24,365 nt of DNA. Origin: a bacterium. GTDB taxonomy: Bacteria > Auribacterota > Auribacteria > Auribacterales > Auribacteraceae. The notes under the pieces are model-generated. The model did no database searches and had not been told where the DNA came from. It was given only the letters and a program-made list of their open reading frames with translations. The stretch covers positions 1 through 24,365 of the forward strand of contig JAGGZS010000340.1 of NCBI GenBank assembly GCA_021161885.1, given 5' to 3'. Positions within the stretch are counted from its first letter, which is position 1; each line of letters begins with the position of its first letter. Positions 1-8,107 of the stretch are shown here, piece by piece. Position numbers and translations under genes: made by a program.

Positions 1-2978
1 GGACATGGATCATTTCTGCCCACTTTGGGCATATTCCTTTTTATTGGAATGCGTTTATGGGCGGCAGGACGCATTGTGTCCGCATAACCCTGATGAGCAT
101 CGTCACTGATCGCGCCTGCCTTATTAAACGCCGAAGATGGTTGAGGAGAAAACTGCTCTTCTAACTGTGCCAAAATATTTTCCTGCTCCTCAATAGGTAT
201 GAAAGAAGCTTTAAAAACCAAATCAACTATCTCTTTACGGATAGCATCTATCAGGTCGGAAAATATATGATAAGATTCCTGTTTATATTCAATTAGCGGA
301 TCACGCTGTCCGTAACTGCGGTAACCGATATCATGGCGCAGATTATCCATACTGTACAAATGCTCAATCCACAATTTATCGATCACCTGCAAAGCAACCA
401 TTTTTTCAAGTTCGCGCATTTTCTCGGGCGTTTCAAACCGCTCTTTAGACGCATACGCTTTGCGAAGCAAATCAAACAGATAATTTAATATATCCTGCCG
501 CTCGGTTTTCGCCTCAATTACCTTTAAATCGAGCGGGAACAAAAACGTTTCCCTCCACCACAGGATAAATCCCCTCAAATCCCACTCAGGCTCTTTTGAC
601 AGGGCAGGAGCAAACTCGTCAAACTTAGACTCAACGACTTCATCCATCATCCCGAGTATCATTTCTCTAACACCTTCACCGCGAAGAATCTGGCTTCTGT
701 ATCCGTAAATGACCTCACGCTGTTTATTCATAACATCATCATATTCAAGCGTATGTTTTCTGATAGAAAAATTGCGTTGTTCAACCCGTTTCTGGGCTGT
801 TTCAATAGAACGGTTCAATAACGGATGGGCAAGTTCCTGTCCTTCCTCTATTCCGATTTTTTCCATTATTCCCGCTATTCTCTCCGATCCGAAAAGCCTC
901 ATTAAATCATCTTCCAACGATATATAAAAACGGGACGAGCCTGTATCGCCCTGACGCCCTGACCGCCCTCGCAGCTGCCTGTCTATCCGGCGGCTTTCAT
1001 GGCGTTCCGTGCCGATGATATGTAGTCCTCCGTACTTTTTCTTAAACTCGTCGCCAAGCGATTTTTTAAGCACAAACTTTTCATTTTTATTAAGGCGCGG
1101 ATCGTTCTTAATAACACCTTCTCCGAGTTTAATATCCGTACCTCTGCCTGCCATATTAGTAGCAATGGTAACTGCTCCTTTATGCCCGGCTTTCGCTACT
1201 ATTTCAGCTTCTTTTTCGTGATATTTCGCGTTGAGCACTTCATGCGGGATTTTTCTTATTCTCAACATACGGCTTAACAACTCCGATGTCTCAACCGATA
1301 TAGTTCCCACAAGAACAGGTTGTCCATCTTTATAACAATCGACAATCTCATTAATAATAGCATTATATTTTTCACGTTTTGTTTTATAAATAACATCGTC
1401 CATATCAAGCCTGTGGATAGGCTCATTGGTAGGGATTACAAGAACATCAAGTTTATAAATCTGGCTGAATTCCTGAGCTTCAGTTTCCGCTGTACCGGTC
1501 ATGCCTGCCAATTTAGAGTACATCCTGAAATAATTCTGGATTGTTATAGTAGCGAAAGTCTGTGTTTCACGCTCTATTTTCACCCCTTCTTTCGCTTCAA
1601 GCGCTTGATGAAGCCCCTCGCTGAACCTTCTGCCGGGCATAAGGCGTCCGGTAAATTCATCAACTATTTGGACTCGATTATCCTGAACCACATAATCCAC
1701 ATCTTTCTCAAATAAAACATACGCCCTCAAAAGCTGCGTAAGGTTATGAATCTTTTGGTTGGATTCCTCATAATTTTTATACAAATTACGTTTTTTCGAT
1801 TCTTTTTCCGCATCGGACAACGATTCGTCCTCTTCGATTTCCTGTGTCATTGTGATTATATCAGGGATAATAAACTCCTCAGGATTAGCAGGGCTTAAAG
1901 TTTCACGCCCTTTTTCCGTAAGGTCGACGGAATTACTTTTTTCATCATTTATAAAAAATAATTGCTCAAGAAACTCATGGCTTTCCTCTTTTCTCGAGTC
2001 GCTCATTAACTCAAGCTCGCTTTTATCATATAATTTCCTGATTTTTAGATCCTCAATCAGTTTCAAAAACTGTTTATTTTTAGGCATTCCTCTTGAAACC
2101 TGAAAAAGTTTTATGCCTGCTTCCTCCTCTTTGCCTGCTTGCGCAAGAAGCTGTTTCGCTTCTGAAAGAATCCTTGTGCAAAGAACTTGCTGTTTTCTTA
2201 CAAGATTACTTACAAGCGGTTTTAAGCTGTCGTATCTATGTGTAGATACGCTAACAGGTCCGGATATAATCAAAGGTGTCCTTGCTTCATCAATAAGAAT
2301 AGAATCGACTTCGTCGATTATAGCGTAATTGTGCCCGTTTTGAACTTGTTCCTCAAGCGATAACGCTCCGTTATCGCGCAAATAGTCAAATCCGAATTCA
2401 GAATTAGTTCCGTAGGTAATGTCACGCTGATACTGCTGGCGCCGTTCTTTTCTTGACATATCATGCTGAAGACATCCCACGGTTAGCCCGAGAAACTTAA
2501 ACAGTTCGCCCATCCATTGGCTGTCCCTTCGCGCCAAATAATCGTTAACTGTAACAAGATGAGCGCCTTTACCCGACAACGCGTTCAAATATAAAGGCAT
2601 AGTGGCGACAAGAGTTTTTCCTTCGCCAGTCGCCATTTCCGCTATTTTACCCTGATGCAGGACAATAGCTCCTATCAACTGAACATCAAAAGGCACCATA
2701 TTCCACTCAAGTTCATGACCGCAAACATTAAACTTTCTTCCGCAAAGCCTTCGGCAAGCGTTTTTCACTACCGCAAATGCCTCCGGCATAATATCGTCTA
2801 AGGTTTCCCCTTGTTCTACTCGATGCCTAAACTCTTTAGTTTTGCCAACTAACTCCGCTTCAGGTAACGACCGCAAAGATTCCTCAATTTGATTAATCTT
2901 CTCAACTACTGGAAAAAAATTTTTTATTTCCCGATCATTTTTACTTCCAAACAATCTTTTTAAGATAAACCCGATCAT
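1..2978 (-). CDS. secA: SecA preprotein translocase ATPase (C-terminus cut by window edge)
   Basis: SecA is the cytoplasmic ATPase motor that pushes unfolded preproteins through SecYEG. The ATG at 2978 follows an AAGGTAA ribosome site, and 992 codons are open to the window edge. Visible motifs: Walker A ATGEGKT (116-122), a GTNSEFGFDYLRDN stretch, Walker B region IIDEVDS near residue 222, TPLIISGP, VDEFTGR, LAGMTGTAE, and the helicase II signature IGTERHESRRIDRQLRGRSG. The last complete codons read KVGRNDPC, the start of the SEC-C zinc motif that binds SecB or ribosomes, so only about 10 residues are missing. By rough count the segment between TPLIISGP and DVDYVV is about 80 residues longer than in E. 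coli SecA, giving a total near 1,000 instead of about 900. It lies 92 bases downstream of murJ and could share its transcript. Identity is certain. Confidence 0.97.
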   Translation of the reverse strand, partial: MIGFILKRLFGSKNDREIKNFFPVVEKINQIEESLRSLPEAELVGKTKEFRHRVEQGETLDDIMPEAFAVVKNACRRLCGRKFNVCGHELEWNMVPFDVQLIGAIVLHQGKIAEMATGEGKTLVATMPLYLNALSGKGAHLVTVNDYLARRDSQWMGELFKFLGLTVGCLQHDMSRKERRQQYQRDITYGTNSEFGFDYLRDNGALSLEEQVQNGHNYAIIDEVDSILIDEARTPLIISGPVSVSTHRYDSLKPLVSNLVRKQQVLCTRILSEAKQLLAQAGKEEEAGIKLFQVSRGMPKNKQFLKLIEDLKIRKLYDKSELELMSDSRKEESHEFLEQLFFINDEKSNSVDLTEKGRETLSPANPEEFIIPDIITMTQEIEEDESLSDAEKESKKRNLYKNYEESNQKIHNLTQLLRAYVLFEKDVDYVVQDNRVQIVDEFTGRLMPGRRFSEGLHQALEAKEGVKIERETQTFATITIQNYFRMYSKLAGMTGTAETEAQEFSQIYKLDVLVIPTNEPIHRLDMDDVIYKTKREKYNAIINEIVDCYKDGQPVLVGTISVETSELLSRMLRIRKIPHEVLNAKYHEKEAEIVAKAGHKGAVTIATNMAGRGTDIKLGEGVIKNDPRLNKNEKFVLKKSLGDEFKKKYGGLHIIGTERHESRRIDRQLRGRSGRQGDTGSSRFYISLEDDLMRLFGSERIAGIMEKIGIEEGQELAHPLLNRSIETAQKRVEQRNFSIRKHTLEYDDVMNKQREVIYGYRSQILRGEGVREMILGMMDEVVESKFDEFAPALSKEPEWDLRGFILWWRETFLFPLDLKVIEAKTERQDILNYLFDLLRKAYASKERFETPEKMRELEKMVALQVIDKLWIEHLYSMDNLRHDIGYRSYGQRDPLIEYKQESYHIFSDLIDAIRKEIVDLVFKASFIPIEEQENILAQLEEQFSPQPSSAFNKAGAISDDAHQGYADTMRPAAHKRIPIKRNMPKVGRNDPC

Positions 2979-3070
2979 AACAATTACCTTTTATTTTTTT
3001 AATTGAAATTCATTACAATATAATTTTAACTATTTTACATTATTTTCAAGATAAAGAGACAGCATTAATT
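2979..3070 (-). other. murJ-secA intergenic spacer
   Basis: This 92-base, very AT-rich spacer holds the secA ribosome site (AAGGTAA, seven bases before ATG). A TTGAAA at 3049-3044 on the minus strand could be a -35 element, but no -10 stands at a good distance, so I do not call a promoter here. I see no hairpin with a GC-rich stem, so read-through from murJ is plausible. Confidence 0.4.
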
Positions 3071-4636
3071 TTATTTTTTTAAATGGAATAAATAAAACAT
3101 TTCATCTAATTCCGATCTATCAATAAAGACTAAACAGGATAAATAAGCTCCAATTCCGATAATCACCGGCATCAAAGCACTTATTATATTAGTTGTTACC
3201 CCCGGTTCCAGCATTATTGATATCAAACGATAAGAGCCGAAAGCAAAAAACGCCATAACCGCTGTGCAAACGAATGATATTTTTAAAGACCGAAAAAAAT
3301 CAGGCTGTAAAAAAACCCCTATTTTTTTTCTAAGAAAAAAAACAAGCATAAAAAAACTCAAAAAAGATGTTATTGAAGTAGATAAAGCCAATCCCCCGCC
3401 TTTTAAAGGCACCATCAATATTAAATTAAGCGTAATATTAACTACAAGAGCAACAAGCCCTATCCTCATAGGTGTTACAGTGTCTTGAAGAGAATAAAAA
3501 CCTCGAATAATAATCTTATTCGAACAATAACCTAAGAGACCAAGGCTGTAAAAACCAAGCGCAAACGCTGTTTTAGCCGTTGAGGCGCAATCGAATTGTT
3601 TATGCTCAAAAATCATCCTTGTAATTGGATACGCAAGCAGAAGCAAACCTATCGTTGCGGGCAGCGCTATACGAAAACTTATTTTTAATACGTTGGACAA
3701 AACCTTTTTAAAATCATCCATATTGCCGGAAGCGCTATGATGAGTCAATAATGGAAACGATACAGTCGCCAAAGCTACCCCGAATACCCCTATCGGAAGC
3801 TGGATTAACCTGTTGCTATAATAAAGGCTCGACGCAATACCTGCGCCGATTTTAAAAGCTAAAAACCTGTCAACCATCAAATTAATCTGGTTAATAGATA
3901 ACCCAAGCACTGCCGGCAGCATAAGCAACCAGACTTTTTTTACCCCTTCAGAATACCGAAGGGAAAAAGAATACCTAAGCCCCTTCTTTACCGCGGCAAT
4001 GAAATGCAAAGAAAACTGAAGGAAACCTCCAAACAAAACACCGAAACAAAGAACAACTATCTTTGCCTTAATACTTAAAAAATCAGATACAGCCAGCAAA
4101 GACATTATTGCTATAAGAACAACATTTAAAATAACAGGATTAAACGCAGGCAGAAAAAAATGATAAAAAGAATTCAAAATCCCCATCAGCAAACCGACAT
4201 TACAAATAAAAAACATATACGGCAGCAGGATAATAGATAATATCAATACTTCTTTTAAGCGGTCTGATATATCAAACCGGAAACAAACAAGAATAATTAA
4301 TATACCAACCGTTATTAACCCGATTAGAAAAACAGACAAAAACGACAAAACACGGTTGGCGAAAACCCAAGCCTTATCTTCACCTTTATCCTGCATATAT
4401 TGAGTGAATACAGGCACAAAAGCTCCGGAAAGAGCCCCTTCCCCTAAAAGCATCCTGAACATATTCGGAATAGTAAACGCTACAACGAAAGCATCCCAGA
4501 ACCCTGAGGTGCCGAATAGGCTTGCCGATAACACATCGCGCACAAGACCAAGTACCCGGCTGACCATAGTTACACCACCGAACATGCCTGCCGAGCGAAC
4601 CATTTTTTTAGTAGAATATGGTTGTCTATTATTCAT
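3071..4636 (-). CDS. murJ: MurJ (MviN) lipid II flippase
   Basis: MurJ flips lipid II, the undecaprenyl-linked peptidoglycan precursor, across the inner membrane. The 521-residue product matches the family length (about 510) and is almost entirely hydrophobic helices, consistent with the usual 14 membrane segments. The N-terminus carries the family signature SRVLGLVRDVLSA followed by DAFVVAFTIPNMFRMLLGEGAL with the conserved Arg, and the central SLYYSNRLIQLPIGVFGVAL block is typical. The ATG at 4636 has no clear Shine-Dalgarno site. An ATG 11 codons downstream is an alternative, but it would shorten the basic N-terminal stretch and has no better ribosome site. The gene follows fabF after 83 bases that contain a terminator-like hairpin and a candidate promoter, so it may start its own transcript with secA. 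Confidence 0.95.
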   Translation of the reverse strand: MNNRQPYSTKKMVRSAGMFGGVTMVSRVLGLVRDVLSASLFGTSGFWDAFVVAFTIPNMFRMLLGEGALSGAFVPVFTQYMQDKGEDKAWVFANRVLSFLSVFLIGLITVGILIILVCFRFDISDRLKEVLILSIILLPYMFFICNVGLLMGILNSFYHFFLPAFNPVILNVVLIAIMSLLAVSDFLSIKAKIVVLCFGVLFGGFLQFSLHFIAAVKKGLRYSFSLRYSEGVKKVWLLMLPAVLGLSINQINLMVDRFLAFKIGAGIASSLYYSNRLIQLPIGVFGVALATVSFPLLTHHSASGNMDDFKKVLSNVLKISFRIALPATIGLLLLAYPITRMIFEHKQFDCASTAKTAFALGFYSLGLLGYCSNKIIIRGFYSLQDTVTPMRIGLVALVVNITLNLILMVPLKGGGLALSTSITSFLSFFMLVFFLRKKIGVFLQPDFFRSLKISFVCTAVMAFFAFGSYRLISIMLEPGVTTNIISALMPVIIGIGAYLSCLVFIDRSELDEMFYLFHLKK

Positions 4637-4665
4637 TAAAAGGCTAAAAGCTGTTATCGATTCAA

Positions 4666-4695
4666 ATTATCGTTAAGATTCTAAATGATCTTCAA
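4666..4695 (-). promoter_or_regulatory. candidate promoter for murJ-secA
   Basis: On the minus strand TTGAAG (4695-4690) is followed after 18 bases by GATAAT (4671-4666), four and five matches to the sigma70 consensus. A start near 4659 would give a leader of about 23 bases. The -35 overlaps the T-tract of the terminator-like hairpin after fabF. Seen by eye only. Confidence 0.4.
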
Positions 4696-4730
4696 AAAAC
4701 GCGGTAACTTTTTTTAAATTTAAACCGCGC
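4694..4730 (-). terminator. intrinsic-terminator-like hairpin overlapping the fabF stop
   Basis: On the minus strand CGCGGT (4729-4724) pairs with ACCGCG (4705-4700), extended by an outer G-U pair, with an 18-base AT-rich loop, and is followed directly by six T (4699-4694). The left arm lies in the last codons of fabF. The GC-rich stem with an adjoining U-tract is the classic Rho-independent form. The long loop and short stem lower the certainty. Confidence 0.55.
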
Positions 4731-5970
4731 CAACTACAAGGGAAGCGTTATGTCCGCCAAATCCAAGAGAATTTGAAAGGGCATATTTTACTTTCACCTC
4801 ACGAGCTGTATTAGGCACATAATCAAGATCACAATCCGGATCAGGATTTTCATAATTGATTGTAGGATGAATTATGCCGGTTTGTATAGTCTTTATCGCT
4901 GCTATCAGTTCAACTCCGCCAGCCGCTCCAAGCAAATGACCGGTCATGGATTTTGTGGAACTGATAGGTAATTCTCTGGCATAATCACCAAAAACCATTT
5001 TGATAGCTTTAGTTTCACACTTATCATTTAATTGGGTAGAAGTTCCATGGGCGTTAATGTATCCTACATCATCCAAATTGATTTGAGAATTTTTAATAGC
5101 CGCTGAAAAACATCTTGCAGCCGACTGAAAATCAGGAGACGGAGCAGTCATATGATACGCGTCTCCGGTACATCCGTATCCAAGCAGTTGCGCATATATA
5201 TTAGCGCCTCGTTTTTTGGCGTGTTCATATTCTTCAAGCACGAGCACACCGGCGCCTTCACCCATTATAAACCCATCACGTTCCCTATCAAACGGGCGAC
5301 TCGCTTTTTCAGGCGCGTCATTACGAATTGACAGTGCTTTAATCGCGCAGAAACCTGCTAACCCTAATGGGGTTATAGCCGATTCAGTTCCGCCTGTAAT
5401 CATCACGTCAACATCACCGAAAAGAATCTGCCGATACGCTTCGCCTATTGCGTGGGTTCCCGATGCGCAGGCAGTAGTAATACACATATTAGGTCCTTTT
5501 ACACCATGGAGAATAGAAACACTGCCAGCTGCCATATTGGTTATCAGCATTGGAATAAGAAACGGACTAACACGTAAAGGACCACGATTCATTAAAATTT
5601 CATGCTGTTCTTCAATAATTCGCAACCCGCCTATTCCCGAACCCAAAATAACTCCTGTCGCAAACGGGTCCATTTTGTCAAATTCCAACCCGGAATCCTT
5701 TACTGCTTGTTCAGAAGCACACATAGAATATTTAACAAAATCGTCCATTCTGCGCAATTCTTTTTTCGAGATAATTCCATTAGGATCAAAATCCTTAATT
5801 TCAGCAGCAATTTTAGTTGAAAATTTTTCAACACTAAAACGCGTTATTTTACCTACACCGCTTTTTCCTTCACATATAGACGCCCAGAATTCGTCTACCG
5901 TATTTCCAACAGGAGTTATCAAACCCATTCCAGTTATAACAACTCTTCGCGGCTTATATTTTACGCTCAT
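4720..5970 (-). CDS. fabF: 3-oxoacyl-[ACP] synthase II (KASII)
   Basis: FabF condenses malonyl-ACP with acyl-ACP, the chain-elongating step of type II fatty acid synthesis. The 416-residue product has the complete thiolase-fold catalytic set: nucleophile C168 in TTACASGTHAIG, H308 in INAHGTSTQLND and H345 in KSMTGHLLGAAGG, with the C-terminal NSLGFGGHNAS loop. The start at 5970 is chosen because AGAGGTGAT lies just upstream and because the protein then begins MSVKYKPRRVVITGMG as in other FabF proteins. A TTG 16 codons upstream keeps the frame open but lies within a strong hairpin and has no ribosome site. The gene follows acpP by about 100 bases, an order (acpP-fabF) widely conserved in bacteria, and is probably the last gene of the fab operon. 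Confidence 0.97.
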   Translation of the reverse strand: MSVKYKPRRVVITGMGLITPVGNTVDEFWASICEGKSGVGKITRFSVEKFSTKIAAEIKDFDPNGIISKKELRRMDDFVKYSMCASEQAVKDSGLEFDKMDPFATGVILGSGIGGLRIIEEQHEILMNRGPLRVSPFLIPMLITNMAAGSVSILHGVKGPNMCITTACASGTHAIGEAYRQILFGDVDVMITGGTESAITPLGLAGFCAIKALSIRNDAPEKASRPFDRERDGFIMGEGAGVLVLEEYEHAKKRGANIYAQLLGYGCTGDAYHMTAPSPDFQSAARCFSAAIKNSQINLDDVGYINAHGTSTQLNDKCETKAIKMVFGDYARELPISSTKSMTGHLLGAAGGVELIAAIKTIQTGIIHPTINYENPDPDCDLDYVPNTAREVKVKYALSNSLGFGGHNASLVVGAV

Positions 5971-5973
5971 ACC

Positions 5974-5982
5974 ATCACCTCT
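5974..5982 (-). promoter_or_regulatory. fabF ribosome-binding site
   Basis: AGAGGTGAT lies three bases before the ATG at 5970. It decides the fabF start against the in-frame TTG at 6018. Confidence 0.7.
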
Positions 5983-5994
5983 ATTATAAACAAG

Positions 5995-6042
5995 TGGGAC
6001 ATTATCCAAATCACCCAATTAAATTGCGTGAGTAATGTCCCA
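5995..6042 (-). repeat. two-tier inverted repeat (hairpin) between acpP and fabF
   Basis: Outer arms TGGGACATTA (5995-6004) and TAATGTCCCA (6033-6042) are a perfect 10-base inverted repeat. Between them, TCACCCAATT (6011-6020) and AATTGCGTGA (6022-6031) form an inner stem with one mismatch and a one-base loop. The transcript leader of fabF would fold into a long interrupted hairpin ending about 12 bases before the fabF ribosome site. There is no U-tract, so it does not look like a terminator. It could protect or separate the acpP message from fabF, or be a copy of a dispersed palindromic element. Confidence 0.75.
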
Positions 6043-6075
6043 GTTTAAAGTTTTACCTTTACGGAAAATGGATGT

Positions 6076-6312
6076 CTATTTATTTGAATTAGATTCTATA
6101 TACTTAACAGCGTCATTTACAGTTTTTAATTTTTCCGCGTCTTCATCGGGAATTTCAGCTTTAAATTCTTCTTCAAAAGCCATTACCAATTCTACCTGAT
6201 CTAAAGAATCGGCACCAAGGTCTTCAACAAAAGCCGCGTCCATGGTTACTTCATCAGCATTAACACCTAACTGTTCAATAATAATCTCTTTTACTTTTTC
6301 TTCAACTGACAT
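6076..6312 (-). CDS. acpP: acyl carrier protein
   Basis: ACP carries growing acyl chains as thioesters on a 4'-phosphopantetheine arm. The 78-residue acidic product is of standard size. S36 in the canonical GADSLDQVELVMAFEEEF motif is the pantetheine attachment site, and the helix II/III acidic face that docks on Fab enzymes is intact. It has the strongest ribosome site of the operon (AAGGAGGAT at 6321-6329, eight bases before ATG), fitting the very high ACP levels usual in bacteria. It sits between fabG and fabF in the standard fab order. The hairpin downstream at 5995-6042 may help keep acpP message levels above those of fabF. Confidence 0.98.
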   Translation of the reverse strand: MSVEEKVKEIIIEQLGVNADEVTMDAAFVEDLGADSLDQVELVMAFEEEFKAEIPDEDAEKLKTVNDAVKYIESNSNK

Positions 6313-6363
6313 CTTTTTATATCCTCCTTAATATTTATTGCGAATTTATTGTTATTGCTATAA

Positions 6364-7110
6364 TTACATTACCATTCCGCCGCTGATATTCAAGACATGT
6401 CCTGTTATGTATCTTGATAAATCGGACGCCAAAAACAAAACTCCATTAGCTACATCTTCAGTACTGCCCAGATTCTTTAAAGGAATCTGCTGTAACATAG
6501 CTTCCTTAACATCATCCTTAAGAACATCTGTCATAGCGGTTTTTATAAAACCGGGGGCTATCGCGTTTACGCATATTCCGCGAAGTCCAAGTTCCCGGGC
6601 AACTGATTTTGTAAATCCTATTATCGCCGACTTAGACGCCGCATAGTTTGCCTGTCCCGCGTTTCCGATAATACCAATAATAGAAGCTATATTAATAATC
6701 CTGCCGCTTTTCTGTTTCATAAAAGGTCTATATAAGGCTTTAGTAAAATTAAAAGTACCTTTTAAATTGACAGAAATAACCGCATCCCAATCTGATTCAG
6801 TCATTTTAAGCAATAACTGATCTCTTGTGATCCCAGCATTGTTGACAAGTATATCAATTACTTTATGCTTGTCAAGAATTTTCGAGACCACATCTGATAC
6901 ATCTTCAAAACTTGATACATCCACTTTAAAAAAGTCAGCTTCCATACCTTTGTTTTTCAGATCAGCAACAGCATCATTGCCGATATTTTCATCAATCTCA
7001 CAAATAACAACTTTAGCTCCGGCAGATGCAAGCGTTTCGGCTATTGTTTTGCCGATTCCCCTTCCGCCACCGGTTATGAGAGCTGTTTTACCTTTTAAGT
7101 TAATTTCCAT
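6364..7110 (-). CDS. fabG: 3-oxoacyl-[ACP] reductase
   Basis: FabG reduces 3-oxoacyl-ACP to 3-hydroxyacyl-ACP with NADPH. The 248-residue short-chain dehydrogenase has the cofactor motif TGGGRGIG (13-20), the NNAG motif (90-93), N115, and the catalytic S143, Y156 and K160 in the order ASIIG...YAASK. The ending YITGHVLNISGGMVM is typical of FabG. A GGGAGAG ribosome site lies just before the ATG at 7110 and only 15 bases separate it from the fabD stop, so the two are very likely co-transcribed. Position between fabD and acpP supports FabG over other SDR reductases. Confidence 0.97.
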   Translation of the reverse strand: MEINLKGKTALITGGGRGIGKTIAETLASAGAKVVICEIDENIGNDAVADLKNKGMEADFFKVDVSSFEDVSDVVSKILDKHKVIDILVNNAGITRDQLLLKMTESDWDAVISVNLKGTFNFTKALYRPFMKQKSGRIINIASIIGIIGNAGQANYAASKSAIIGFTKSVARELGLRGICVNAIAPGFIKTAMTDVLKDDVKEAMLQQIPLKNLGSTEDVANGVLFLASDLSRYITGHVLNISGGMVM

Positions 7111-7125
7111 ATTTTTTTCTCTCCC

Positions 7126-8079
7126 TCACTGAACGGGCTGTCCGCAAAAAGACGCGACAACCTTATCTATATCAGCTTGATTTTCCAAAACCATACAAAC
7201 TGCTTTACGATTTATTCTGCGAAGCAATCCCTTTAATACCTTAGCGCATCCGCATTCTACAAACTGGCCGACGCCGTTTTTAATTAATTCGTTAATGGAA
7301 TCTTCCCATAAAACCGGGCTTACCATCTGCTTTATTACCGCGCTTTTAATTTCATCCGCATCTGTTCTTATAACAGCATCACAATTAGATATAACAGGTA
7401 TAACCGCATCGTTAAATTTTATTTCAGAAACCGCTTGGGCAAGTTTTACTCTTGCCGATTCCATTAATGATGAATGAAATGCGCCGCTTACGTTTAATAA
7501 TACAGCCCTGTATCCGTCATCTTGGGCTTTGGACACAACCTGCTCGACAGCCTCTTTGGTGCCGGAGACGACAATCTGTCCGGGACAGTTAAGATTAGCT
7601 AAAGCCACAAGGGAACCGAGTTTATTATATTGGCTGACTATATTTTTTACAACATTTCTGTCGGCTCCGATTATAGATGCCATAGTGCCGGGATTGTCTT
7701 CACAAGCCTGCTGCATATATTTACCGCGATTATAAACCAGTTTTAATCCATCCTCAAAACTATAAACTCCAGCAACAGCAAGAGCCGTAAACTCACCAAG
7801 GCTTAACCCTGCGCAATATGCAGGTGTCCAGATAGAAGGCATTGCCTGTTTAAGCAACAAAAAACCGATATATCCTAAGGTATATAAGGCTACCTGACTA
7901 TTTTCCGTTCTCGCTAAAACATCCTGAGGGCCTTTTAAACATAAGTTCTTAATATCCAAATCCAAAACATCATTAACTTTATTAAAAATATCCTGAGCCT
8001 TGCCTGAATAAAGGAAACCTTCACCCATACCAACATATTGAGCTCCCTGCCCTGGAAAAATTACAGAAATTTTCTTCAT
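7126..8079 (-). CDS. fabD: malonyl-CoA:ACP transacylase
   Basis: FabD moves malonyl from CoA to ACP, supplying the two-carbon donor for FabH and FabF. The 317-residue product begins MKKISVIFPGQGAQYVGMG, the family N-terminal oxyanion-loop signature. The nucleophile is S93 in GLSLGEFTAL; the usual GHSLG His is Leu here, a variant also found in other FabD proteins. H202 in SGAFHSSLM completes the dyad, and an Arg about 20 residues after the nucleophile (in NRGKYM) fits the malonate-carboxylate binder. The start at 8079 is chosen because GAGGCGGTGA lies one base upstream. A TTG five codons earlier overlaps that ribosome site. The gene lies 28 bases after fabH. Confidence 0.97.
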   Translation of the reverse strand: MKKISVIFPGQGAQYVGMGEGFLYSGKAQDIFNKVNDVLDLDIKNLCLKGPQDVLARTENSQVALYTLGYIGFLLLKQAMPSIWTPAYCAGLSLGEFTALAVAGVYSFEDGLKLVYNRGKYMQQACEDNPGTMASIIGADRNVVKNIVSQYNKLGSLVALANLNCPGQIVVSGTKEAVEQVVSKAQDDGYRAVLLNVSGAFHSSLMESARVKLAQAVSEIKFNDAVIPVISNCDAVIRTDADEIKSAVIKQMVSPVLWEDSINELIKNGVGQFVECGCAKVLKGLLRRINRKAVCMVLENQADIDKVVASFCGQPVQ

Positions 8080-8080
8080 A

Positions 8081-8090
8081 TCACCGCCTC
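8081..8090 (-). promoter_or_regulatory. fabD ribosome-binding site
   Basis: GAGGCGGTGA lies one base before the ATG at 8079 and favours this start over the in-frame TTG at 8094, which falls just beyond it. Confidence 0.6.
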
Positions 8091-8107
8091 GCAAAAGACA
8101 AAATCCA

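Noticed and set aside
983..1165. 60-codon minus-strand frame inside secA, suggesting a frameshift
   Set aside because: The main SecA frame is open through this stretch and reads the expected helicase signature. The short frame is an offset reading of the same strand.
1320..1715. 131-codon plus-strand frame inside secA
   Set aside because: It is antisense to conserved SecA motifs and has no recognisable protein features.
5216..5989. 257-codon open frame on the plus strand
   Set aside because: It lies wholly antisense to fabF, whose motifs are complete. The frame has no ribosome site and a composition expected of a reverse-strand shadow.
5971..6018. TTG-initiated extension of fabF by 16 codons
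   Set aside because: It lies in the two-tier hairpin, lacks a ribosome site, and adds residues absent from FabF proteins. The ATG at 5970 has a clear site.
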